The notes beneath the pieces are model-generated. The model was given only the letters and a program-made list of their open reading frames with translations. It ran no database searches and was not told the origin of the DNA. Of a stretch of 64,000 nt of DNA, positions 56,260 through 64,000 are shown piece by piece. The position numbers and the translations under genes were made by a program. Positions within the stretch are counted from its first letter, which is position 1; the number at the start of each line of letters is the position of its first letter. Where the stretch lies: contig UCEY01000043.1 of assembly GCA_900471605.1 (NCBI GenBank), positions 62,001-126,000 of the forward strand, given 5' to 3'. Source of the stretch: Hyphomicrobiales bacterium (GTDB lineage: Bacteria; Pseudomonadota; Alphaproteobacteria; Rhizobiales; Rhizobiaceae).

Positions 56260-56945
56260 CTGCGTCCGTCCTCCGCCGCAGCTTTCAGCCGCGCGATATT
56301 CTCACGATAGGCCGCGATTCCATCACCTTTGTAAACTGCGGATCCGGCAACGAAGACATTGGCCCCCGCGGCCGTCGCCGCACCGATCGTGTCTGCGGTA
56401 ATGCCGCCGTCGACTTCCAGTTCGATCGGCCGGTTGCCGATCATCGCCTTGGCGGCACGGATCTTGTCCACCATCGCCGGAATGAATTTCTGGCCGCCGA
56501 AACCCGGGTTGACGCTCATGATCAGGATCAGGTCGATGTCGTCGAGCACGTTTTCGATGGCGGAAAGCGGCGTTGCCGGATTGAGCGTGACGCCGACCTT
56601 CTTGCCGAGCGAGCGGATCGTCTGCAGCGAACGGTGCAGGTGCGGCCCGGCCTCGACATGGACGGTGATACCGTCGCAGCCGGCCTTGGCGAAGGCTTCG
56701 AGATAGGGATCGGCGGGAGAGATCATCAGGTGGCAGTCGAAAAAGGCCGTGGTGTAGGACCGCAAGGACTTGATGACGTCGGGTCCGAAAGAGATGTTCG
56801 GCACGAAATGCCCGTCCATCACGTCGAGATGGACCCATTCGGCCCCCGCATCGACGGCGTCGCGAACTTCCTGGCCGAGCTTGGAAAAATCGGCGGCGAG
56901 AATGGAGGGAGCGATGCGGATCGGCAGGTGCGGGGCGAGCGTCAT
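56256..56945 (-). CDS. rpe: Ribulose-phosphate 3-epimerase
   Basis: Interconverts ribulose 5-phosphate and xylulose 5-phosphate in the pentose phosphate and Calvin pathways. 229 residues: IRIAPSILAADFSKLGQEV, VHLDVMDGHFVPNISFGPDV with the metal-binding His and Asp, LMISPADPYLEAFAKAG, LIMSVNPGFGGQKFIP, and LEVDGGITADTIGAATAAGA. ATG 56945 (MTLAPHL) was chosen over upstream codons that overlap an unrelated region. Confidence 0.96.
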   Translation of the reverse strand: MTLAPHLPIRIAPSILAADFSKLGQEVRDAVDAGAEWVHLDVMDGHFVPNISFGPDVIKSLRSYTTAFFDCHLMISPADPYLEAFAKAGCDGITVHVEAGPHLHRSLQTIRSLGKKVGVTLNPATPLSAIENVLDDIDLILIMSVNPGFGGQKFIPAMVDKIRAAKAMIGNRPIELEVDGGITADTIGAATAAGANVFVAGSAVYKGDGIAAYRENIARLKAAAEDGRR

Positions 56946-57006
56946 GGGTCGAAAATCTCCGGTTGTCGGCGCTCCCTCTAACATTGCGGCGCGGGCGGAA
57001 CAATCG

Positions 57007-58080
57007 TCAGTCGGTCGCCGGGCGTGAGAGCATGAACGTCGATCCACGCCATTCCAGCAAGCGGAACGGATTGTCCTTCAGTTCATGCCCGCGATCGAAG
57101 GCGATCGGGCCGATCACGGTATTGAAGGAGCGGCTGCCGATCGTCTGCACCAGCGGCTGGCCCGCGGCCGCGGTCACCGCCTGGTGAACGAGTTCGGCAG
57201 CGGCATAGGCGGGCAGCATATAGCCGTCGGCATCGATGTTTTTCGCACGCAGCGCGGCGACGGCGGCAGACGCCGAGGGCAGGGCGGCATAATCGGGAAG
57301 CGCGACGGCCAGAACACCGTCGCGCAACGGAACCGGGCGGTTGGCCGCACGCAGGTTGTCACCGCCAAGCAAGGTCAGCGGAATGTTTTCGGAAGCGCCG
57401 TCGCGGGCGATGATCGCCATGTCGTTGCGGTCGCCGCCGACGAAGACATGGCTCGCGCCCGCCTTGGCGAGGCGGCGAACCAGCGCCACCTGTTGTTCCT
57501 GGCCAGGCCGGAACGTGTCGGTGAAGATCGGGGTTATGCCCATCGGCTCGAGACGTTGGCGGATGGCGCTCGCAAGCTCGCGGCCGTAGATCGTGCCGTC
57601 CTCGACCAGCGCGATCGGTTCCGCCTTCCAGATGCTCAGAATGGTTTCGGACAGTTTTTCCGCCTCGTCGCCTTCGGCCGGCGCCATGCGGAAGAACGGC
57701 CAGCCGTTGCGCAACGTGTCTTCCATCAGGATCTTCGAACGCACCGAGATCGTGAGGGCCGGGATCTGGGACGCCTTGAGCATCGGCAATGCCGTAGACA
57801 GCGTCTCGACACAGAGGAAACCGATGGCGGCGGACACTTTCGCATCGGTGAGGGTTTTGGCGGCGGCAGCGCCGCCATTCTCGTCGCAGCTCTCGTCGAT
57901 CTCGACGATCGTATCGCCGCCCGCTTCCGCCGCCGCGCGCGCGCCTGAAAAGACCTGGGTGCCGAGCGGCGCATATGGACCGGAGCGTGGCGCCACGACG
58001 CCGATCACTGCCGCCGATGCCGGTCCGCATCCGAGAAACGAAGCCAGCAGTCCGGCGATGATGAAACGTCGTGCTGTCAT
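57007..58080 (-). CDS. ABC transporter substrate-binding protein (branched-chain amino acid type)
   Basis: A 357-residue periplasmic binding protein of the Peripla_BP_6 (LivJ-like) family. Signal peptide RRFIIAGLLASFLGCGPASA; it could be a lipoprotein cut at the Cys. The mature protein has VIGVVAPRSGPYAPLGTQVF, ISVRSKILMEDTLRNGWPFF-type residues in lobe 2, and VGGDRNDMAIIARDG. No permease or ATPase is encoded in the window, so it is an orphan binding protein. ATG 58080 follows CAGGGAAAAC. Confidence 0.88.
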   Translation of the reverse strand: MTARRFIIAGLLASFLGCGPASAAVIGVVAPRSGPYAPLGTQVFSGARAAAEAGGDTIVEIDESCDENGGAAAAKTLTDAKVSAAIGFLCVETLSTALPMLKASQIPALTISVRSKILMEDTLRNGWPFFRMAPAEGDEAEKLSETILSIWKAEPIALVEDGTIYGRELASAIRQRLEPMGITPIFTDTFRPGQEQQVALVRRLAKAGASHVFVGGDRNDMAIIARDGASENIPLTLLGGDNLRAANRPVPLRDGVLAVALPDYAALPSASAAVAALRAKNIDADGYMLPAYAAAELVHQAVTAAAGQPLVQTIGSRSFNTVIGPIAFDRGHELKDNPFRLLEWRGSTFMLSRPATD

Positions 58081-58254
58081 GTTTTCCCTGGGATTCTTCT
58101 TCGAACTGACATTTAGCTTTCTGATCGCAGCCGTCAAAGAGAATCGGCTTTTGAAGGTAAAAAGCCGCAACTCCGATGGACAACTTGCGCCTTTGCCACC
58201 ATATCTCGCAGAGTAATGCGGGACTGACATCAGCCCCCGGATGCCTTTCAAGAG

Positions 58255-58755
58255 ATGCCTTTGACGGACCAGCCTCTTCTCGATCCCGTCCACTACCGAA
58301 ACGGCATGGCGCGATACGCTGGCCATGTCCAGGTTGTGACGACGGAGTTCGAAGGCGTGCGCCGCGGCGTGACGGTGACGGCAGCCTGCTCGGTTTCGGA
58401 CAATCCGCCGACCGTGCTTGTCTGCCTCAACGGCAGCAACGTCAACAATGCCATATTCGAGAGGAGCGGCATTTTTGCATTGAATTCGCTGACGGCGCAT
58501 CATCAGGCCCTGGCGACGGGTTTTGCGGGGTTGAGCGGCGTGCCGGCCGACGAGCGGTTTGCGCTCGGGAACTGGAAGACATTGGTGACCGGTGCCCCGG
58601 TGCTTGCAGACGCGGTCGTCAGCTTCGATTGCCGGCTGACCGACATAAAGCGGGTTTCGACCCATTTCGTCATGTTCGGCGAAGTGAAGGCCATGCATCT
58701 CGGCGAGGCGAACCCCTCGCTCATCTATCTGGACCGCGGCTTTCGTACATTGTAG
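58255..58755 (+). CDS. Flavin reductase family protein
   Basis: A 166-residue FMN-binding split-barrel reductase (RutF/HpaC type) that would supply reduced flavin to a monooxygenase. Blocks: MARYAGHVQVVTTEFEG, RRGVTVTAACSVSDNPPTVL, LVCLNGSNVNNAIFERSG and FVMFGEVKAM. No monooxygenase gene is adjacent. It is 24 bp upstream of the MoxR-like gene on the same strand and may belong to the same transcript. Confidence 0.9.
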   Translation: MPLTDQPLLDPVHYRNGMARYAGHVQVVTTEFEGVRRGVTVTAACSVSDNPPTVLVCLNGSNVNNAIFERSGIFALNSLTAHHQALATGFAGLSGVPADERFALGNWKTLVTGAPVLADAVVSFDCRLTDIKRVSTHFVMFGEVKAMHLGEANPSLIYLDRGFRTL

Positions 58756-58779
58756 AACGCCGTTTGAAAGGGCTTAATT

Positions 58780-59721
<942 letters not shown>

Positions 59722-59726
59722 GGATC

Positions 59727-61001
59727 ATGGCGGCTGGCTTCGGCAACGACGGATTGATCGTCCCGCCGGTCCCGGCCGGCGCGGGAAGGCGCGACGATGG
59801 CCGGCTCGCGGACAATCTCGTCTATTTTTCCCGCGTGCTGCGCCGCGCCGGGTTGAAGACCGGGCCCGCCGCTGCCGCCGATGCGATTGCCGCGGTGGAC
59901 GCGATCGGCATCGGTTCCCGCGAGGAGTTCCACGCGGCGTTGTCGGCCGTCTACGTCAAGCGGCACGAGGATCAGCCGGTCTTCGACGAGGCGTTCCGCC
60001 TGTTCTGGCGCTCACGCGACCTGGTCGGCAAGATGATCGCGATGATGTCGCCGAAGGCCGCCGACAATCGCGAACGGGAAAAACAGAAGGCTGGAGCGAC
60101 ACGTGTCAGCGAGGCGCTCACCGCTGACCTGCCGGAAACCCCAAACCGCAGGAAGCCGCCAGAGATCGAAGTGGATTCCCGCTTCACGACCTCAGCAAGC
60201 GAAATCCTCAAGCGCATGGATTTCGCCCAGATGAGCGCGGCGGAACTGGTCCAGGCGCGCCGCGAAATGGTCAGGCTCGCCCTGCCGCTCGACAAGGTGG
60301 CGACCCGCCGTTTCCGTCCGTCCAATCACCCGCCAAGAATCGATCCGCGCGCCACCATGCGCCAGGCGATGAAGAGCGGCGGGGATCTGATCCTGCCACG
60401 GTTTCGCGAGCGCAAAACCGAACCGCCGCCGCTGGTCGTGCTTGCCGACATTTCCGGCTCGATGAGCCAATATACCCGCATCTTCCTGCATTTCCTGCAT
60501 GCGCTCACCGAAAAGCGCACCCGGGTGCATACCTTCCTGTTCGGCACGCGGCTGACCAACGTCACCCGCCAGATGCGTCGCCGCGATCCGGACGAGGCTT
60601 TGTCCGGCTGTACCGATGCGGTGCGCGACTGGTCGGGCGGAACCCGGATCGGCGCGACGCTTGCGGAATTCAACCGGCTCTGGTCGCGCCGCGTGCTGGG
60701 ACAGGGCGCGGTCGTACTCCTCATCACAGACGGCCTGGAGCGCGAGGGTGTCGAGGAGCTGGAACGGGAAATGGACCGGCTGCACCGTTCCTGCCGCCGC
60801 CTGGTCTGGCTGAATCCGCTGCTGCGCTTCGACGGGTTCGAGGCGCGGGCGCGCGGCGTGCGCGCCATGCTGCCGCATGTGGACGAGTTTCGCGCCGTCC
60901 ACAATTTACAATCGCTTGCCGATCTCGCCGCCGCGCTGTCGGATGACCATACGAAGGCCGCGGATCCGCGGCGCTACTTGAAGATGAGGAGGGTCGCATG
61001 A
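59727..61001 (+). CDS. von Willebrand factor A domain protein (CoxE-like)
   Basis: A 424-residue VWA protein of the CoxE group. The MIDAS motif is PLVVLADISGSMSQYTR (DxSxS) and the later metal residue lies in VVLLITDGLEREGVEELE. ATG 59727 follows AGGGATC and lies 5 bp past the coxD-like stop; the longer frame overlaps coxD. VWA and MoxR ATPases work as a metal-chelatase-like pair. Confidence 0.9.
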   Translation: MAAGFGNDGLIVPPVPAGAGRRDDGRLADNLVYFSRVLRRAGLKTGPAAAADAIAAVDAIGIGSREEFHAALSAVYVKRHEDQPVFDEAFRLFWRSRDLVGKMIAMMSPKAADNREREKQKAGATRVSEALTADLPETPNRRKPPEIEVDSRFTTSASEILKRMDFAQMSAAELVQARREMVRLALPLDKVATRRFRPSNHPPRIDPRATMRQAMKSGGDLILPRFRERKTEPPPLVVLADISGSMSQYTRIFLHFLHALTEKRTRVHTFLFGTRLTNVTRQMRRRDPDEALSGCTDAVRDWSGGTRIGATLAEFNRLWSRRVLGQGAVVLLITDGLEREGVEELEREMDRLHRSCRRLVWLNPLLRFDGFEARARGVRAMLPHVDEFRAVHNLQSLADLAAALSDDHTKAADPRRYLKMRRVA

Positions 61002-61324
61002 CTGTTTCCGAAATTCTGGACCCGCTGCTGACCGCCGAGAGCTGGAAGCATGCCGGCCGCGACGTGGCGATTGCAACGGTGATCGAAACCTGGGGTTCGG
61101 CGCCGCGGCCGACCGGCAGTCATCTCGTCATTGACGGCGAAGGCAATTTCGAAGGTTCCGTCTCGGGCGGCTGCGTCGAAGGTGCGGTCATCACCGAAGC
61201 GCTCGAGGTGATCGAGAGCGGTTCTCCGAAAATGCTGGAATTCGGCGTCGCCGACGAAACCGCCTGGCGGGTCGGTCTGTCCTGCGGCGGCCGCATCCGG
61301 GTTTATGTGGAAAGGCTCGGCTGA
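60998..61324 (+). CDS. XdhC/CoxI family protein, N-terminal domain only
   Basis: A 108-residue protein equal to the N-terminal domain of XdhC, a chaperone that delivers sulfurated molybdenum cofactor to xanthine-dehydrogenase-type enzymes. Blocks are VIETWGSAPRPTGSHLVI and GSVSGGCVEGAVITEALEV with the conserved Cys. Its ATG overlaps the coxE stop (ATGA) and its stop overlaps the next ATG (TGATG), so translation is tightly coupled. Confidence 0.9.
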   Translation: MTVSEILDPLLTAESWKHAGRDVAIATVIETWGSAPRPTGSHLVIDGEGNFEGSVSGGCVEGAVITEALEVIESGSPKMLEFGVADETAWRVGLSCGGRIRVYVERLG

Positions 61325-62019
61325 TGCAGCTCGAAGCACTGACGAAGCTCAACGCCGCCAGGCGTTCCCGCAGGGCTGCCGTGGTCGTGACCGATCTCGC
61401 CAGCGACGCGGTGACGGTGATCCTCGAAGGCGACGCCGCCTCCGGTCCGCTTGGCGAGGAGATCGCCAAGGCATTTCGCAGCGGCAAGGCGGGAACGGTC
61501 GAGATCGAAGGACAGTCCCTGTTCCTCAATGTCCATCTGCCGCCGCCGCGCATCGTGGTGATCGGCGCCGTGCATATCAGCCAGGCGCTCGCCAGGCTGG
61601 CTCCGGTTGCCGGATATGACCTGACGATCATCGATCCGCGCACGGCCTTTGCGACGGAAGAACGTTTCGAGGGCGTCGAACTGATCGCCGATTGGCCGGA
61701 AGACGTGCTGAAGGTTCGCCCGCTCGACGCCTACACGGCGCTGGCCGCCGTTACCCACGACCCGAAGATCGACGATTTCGCGCTGTCCGAAGCGTTGAGG
61801 GTGGGATGCTTCTATGTCGGCGCTCTCGGCAGTCGCAAGACCCATGCAAAGCGCGTCGAGCGGCTGAAGGAGATGGGCCGCACCGAAAACGAGATCGGCC
61901 GTATCGCAGCCCCGATCGGGCTCGATATCGGTGCCGCGAGCCCCGCCGAAATCGCGCTGGCGACGCTTGCCCAGATCGTCCAGGCGTTTCGCCGGCGCGA
62001 TCTCGTCACTGCGGGGTGA
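61324..62019 (+). CDS. XdhC family protein, Rossmann domain
   Basis: A 231-residue protein equivalent to the C-terminal Rossmann domain of XdhC. Blocks are PPPRIVVIGAVHISQALARL, DLTIIDPRTAFATEERF, AVTHDPKIDDFALSEAL, VGALGSRKTHAKRVERL and GLDIGAASPAEIALATLAQI. (Single full-length XdhC usually has both domains in one chain; here two adjacent, overlapping genes encode them.). Confidence 0.9.
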   Translation: MQLEALTKLNAARRSRRAAVVVTDLASDAVTVILEGDAASGPLGEEIAKAFRSGKAGTVEIEGQSLFLNVHLPPPRIVVIGAVHISQALARLAPVAGYDLTIIDPRTAFATEERFEGVELIADWPEDVLKVRPLDAYTALAAVTHDPKIDDFALSEALRVGCFYVGALGSRKTHAKRVERLKEMGRTENEIGRIAAPIGLDIGAASPAEIALATLAQIVQAFRRRDLVTAG

Positions 62020-62024
62020 CGCGC

Positions 62025-63659
62025 ATGCGATACGGGACGTTCGAACTTGGCGAGGCGGAAGGCGTGGTTCTCGCCCACAGCATAAGGCTCCCCGCGGGCC
62101 GCATGCCGAAAGGGCAGATGTTGTCGGCGGATGATATCGCGCGGCTTTCGGAAGAAGGCGTCCAATCCGTGGTTGCAGTCCGGCTCGAACCGGGCGACAT
62201 GCTGGAGGACGACGCCGCGCAGGCGATTGTCGAGGCGATCGCGCCGGACAATCTGCGTTTCTCGGAGGCGACTACCGGCCGCGTCAACATTTATGCCAAG
62301 GTTGATGGGCTGTTCATCGCCGACAAGTCGGTGGTCGATGCGCTGAACCGCATCGACCCGGCGATCACGCTTGCCTGTCTTGCCGACCATGTGGCCGTGC
62401 GCGCCGGCGACATGGTGGCGACCGTCAAGATCATTCCGCTTGCCGTGAGCGGCGCAAAGGTCACTGCGGCGGCGGCGCTGCTGGCGGAATCGGTCGCTTT
62501 CGAGGTAAAGGCCTTCCGTCCCCGCGCGGTGACGCTGATCGCGACCGAACTTCCTTCGCTGAAGGTGTCGGTCATGGACCGCACCGCCAAACTGCTGGAG
62601 CAGAGGCTGGCGCCATCCGGTAGCCGGCTAATCAAGGAGATCCGGATTCCGCATTCCGCGACCCGGCTCACTGAGGTTCTTCAACGCCTTAACCTCGACG
62701 AAACTGATGAGCCGGCTATGATTATCGTATTCGGCGCCTCGGCGGTGGCCGATCCGGAAGATGTCATTCCCGCCGCCATCCGCCGCGCGGGCGGCGAGGT
62801 GGATCACGTCGGCATGCCTGTCGACCCGGGCAATCTCCTGGTGCTCGGGCGGATCGGCACTGTCCCGGTGCTGGGCGCGCCCGGCTGTGCCCGCTCGCCG
62901 AAGGAAAATGGTTTTGACTGGGTGCTGAACCGGCTGATGGCGGGCGAGACGCCGACCTCCTTCGACATTACCGGCATGGGCGTCGGAGGATTGCTGATGG
63001 AAATCCCGACCCGGCCAAGGCCGCGCGATGCCATGGGCGGAAAAGCGGCGACGCTGTCGGTCGGCGCGCTGATGCTCGCGGCCGGCCAGGCGCGGCGCAT
63101 GGGCAAGGACGGGCCGCACAAGCTGCTCGCCGAGTTCGACGGCGTTCCGCTCGTCCGCCGCACCGCCGGAATACTGCTGGCATCCGAGGCCTCGCCCGTC
63201 GTCGCGGTGACCGGCCATCGCCGCGACGAGATCGAGATGGCGTTGTCCGGCTTGGGGCTGCGCTCCCGTTTCAATCCGGACTACGGCTCCGGCATGGCAA
63301 GTTCGCTGGTTTCCGGCTTTTCAAGCCCTGAACTGGCCGGGAAGGACGGCATTCTGGTCATGCTGGCCGACATGCCGGGCGTCACCACGGAGCACCTGAA
63401 CATGCTGATCGCGGCCTTTCGCCAGGCCGGTGGCGGTGTCGTGGTCCGTTCTGTCTCGGATGGAAAACGCGGCAACCCGATCATCCTTCCACGCATAGCT
63501 TACGATGCCGTATTGCGGCTGGAAGGCGATGTCGGTGCCCGCGCGATCATCGAAAACTCGGGGCTCTCGGTGATTGACGTGGACATCGGGCCTGCCGCGC
63601 ATCTGGATGTCGATACACCCGAGGCGGTGACGGCCGCAGGCGGCGTTTTGAGAAGGTAG
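62025..63659 (+). CDS. Molybdopterin-binding protein fused to MobA-like nucleotidyltransferase
   Basis: A 544-residue two-domain protein. The N-terminal half (about 1-335) resembles MoeA/MogA-type molybdopterin-binding domains (DMVATVKIIPLAVSGAKVT, FDITGMGVGGLLMEIPTR). The C-terminal 200 residues are a MobA/MocA-type nucleotidyltransferase (VGALMLAAGQARRMGKDGPHK, LVMLADMPGVTTEHLNML). In Mo-hydroxylase pathways MocA makes the cytosine-dinucleotide form of the cofactor. ATG 62025 is 5 bp after the XdhC gene. The combination fits cofactor tailoring for a Mo hydroxylase. Confidence 0.88.
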   Translation: MRYGTFELGEAEGVVLAHSIRLPAGRMPKGQMLSADDIARLSEEGVQSVVAVRLEPGDMLEDDAAQAIVEAIAPDNLRFSEATTGRVNIYAKVDGLFIADKSVVDALNRIDPAITLACLADHVAVRAGDMVATVKIIPLAVSGAKVTAAAALLAESVAFEVKAFRPRAVTLIATELPSLKVSVMDRTAKLLEQRLAPSGSRLIKEIRIPHSATRLTEVLQRLNLDETDEPAMIIVFGASAVADPEDVIPAAIRRAGGEVDHVGMPVDPGNLLVLGRIGTVPVLGAPGCARSPKENGFDWVLNRLMAGETPTSFDITGMGVGGLLMEIPTRPRPRDAMGGKAATLSVGALMLAAGQARRMGKDGPHKLLAEFDGVPLVRRTAGILLASEASPVVAVTGHRRDEIEMALSGLGLRSRFNPDYGSGMASSLVSGFSSPELAGKDGILVMLADMPGVTTEHLNMLIAAFRQAGGGVVVRSVSDGKRGNPIILPRIAYDAVLRLEGDVGARAIIENSGLSVIDVDIGPAAHLDVDTPEAVTAAGGVLRR

Positions 63660-63663
63660 GCGA

Positions 63664-63990
63664 ATGGACAATCGCGACATCGAGGAAATGTTCGAAGGGC
63701 TCGGGCCTGTTTCGATCCGCCGCATGTTCGGCGGCAAAGGCATCTATTACGATGGTTTGATCGTCGCCATCGACCTGCGCGGCGAGATCATGCTGAAGGC
63801 CGATGCGGTGAGCGCGCCGGAATTCGAAGGCGCCGGCGCCAAGCAATGGTTTTATGAGGGAAAGAAGGGCAAACCCGTGCTGATGCCCTACTGGTCGGTG
63901 CCGGAGGACGCGTTTGACGATCCCGACGAGATGCGGAAATGGGTGCGACTCGCCTTCGAGGCCGCCGTCCGTTTCAACGCGAAGTCCTGA
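63664..63990 (+). CDS. TfoX N-terminal domain (Sxy-like) protein
   Basis: A 108-residue protein with the TfoX_N fold only: RRMFGGKGIYYDGLIVAIDL near the N-terminus and MPYWSVPEDAFDDPDEMRKW toward the end. In gammaproteobacteria the full TfoX/Sxy regulates competence; the short form alone has no defined role. It begins 4 bp after the MobA-like gene and probably ends its operon. Confidence 0.9.
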   Translation: MDNRDIEEMFEGLGPVSIRRMFGGKGIYYDGLIVAIDLRGEIMLKADAVSAPEFEGAGAKQWFYEGKKGKPVLMPYWSVPEDAFDDPDEMRKWVRLAFEAAVRFNAKS

Positions 63991-64000
63991 GTTCGTCCTC

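Noticed and set aside
58081..58698. 206-codon upstream extension of the binding-protein gene
   Set aside because: It is antisense to the flavin reductase gene and precedes a clear signal peptide; start set at 58080.

Overview
The window is high-GC DNA from an alphaproteobacterium of the order Rhizobiales, most likely family Rhizobiaceae (Rhizobium/Agrobacterium/Neorhizobium-like). This rests on gene content: a >2100-residue Growth Pole Ring-type protein, the hybrid kinase CckA, a malic enzyme fused to a phosphotransacetylase-like domain, the F1-ATPase zeta inhibitor, DUF2865 and DUF2259 proteins, the folP-folB-folK order, and rhizobial-type CtrA boxes (TTAACCAT). Nearly all of it is chromosomal core genome. 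I found no rRNA, tRNA, CRISPR array, prophage or insertion sequence.

Layout. 1-8.6 kb: 3' part of nadE, a TolB-like propeller, bluB behind a cobalamin riboswitch, a DUF2865 protein, maeB, an LpxH-like metallophosphoesterase and an MFS transporter. 8.6-11.2 kb: the only clear accessory patch. A dgcA-type dipeptide epimerase gene survives only as its two ends. Between them sit a frameshifted, Tat-signal epoxide hydrolase gene and a divergent LysR regulator. 11.3-15.4 kb: a four-gene Mla-type lipid transport operon. 15.8-22.3 kb: the giant GPR-like coiled-coil membrane protein, built on 11-residue repeats. It is divergent from an orphan Hpt protein, with a CtrA box between them. 23.2-30.3 kb: a ferredoxin, a candidate minus-strand small RNA, a DUF922 secreted protein, folP-folB-folK, a secreted protein under a CtrA-like box, ycjX-ycjF and a SixA-like phosphatase.

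30.5-41 kb: dksA (zinc cysteines replaced), a FliO-like protein, cckA, recA with an SOS box, alaS, ttcA and an inositol-monophosphatase-family gene. 41-50.8 kb: a Bcr/CflA-type exporter, grxD-bolA, a membrane protein, purL, a PagL-like deacylase, a lipoprotein, purQ, a small coiled-coil ORF, purS, purC and the ATPase zeta inhibitor. 50.8-58 kb: a PAS-GGDEF-EAL protein, an RBBP9-type hydrolase, purB, a DUF2259 protein, rpe and an amino-acid-type binding protein. 58.2-64 kb: a flavin reductase, a coxD-coxE-xdhC-xdhC-mobA-like maturation cluster with no molybdenum hydroxylase genes nearby, and a TfoX-N protein.

Themes. Cell-cycle and polar growth functions recur (CckA, GPR, Hpt, CtrA boxes). Most de novo purine genes (purC, S, Q, L, B) are spread over about 11 kb on one strand. 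Envelope functions are common (Mla, PagL-like, LpxH-like, DUF2865, lipoproteins). The observations most worth follow-up are the replaced dgcA locus, the candidate sRNA with an anti-Shine-Dalgarno loop near 23.66 kb, the 33-bp tandem repeats in the GPR gene, and the orphan Mo-hydroxylase maturation cluster.
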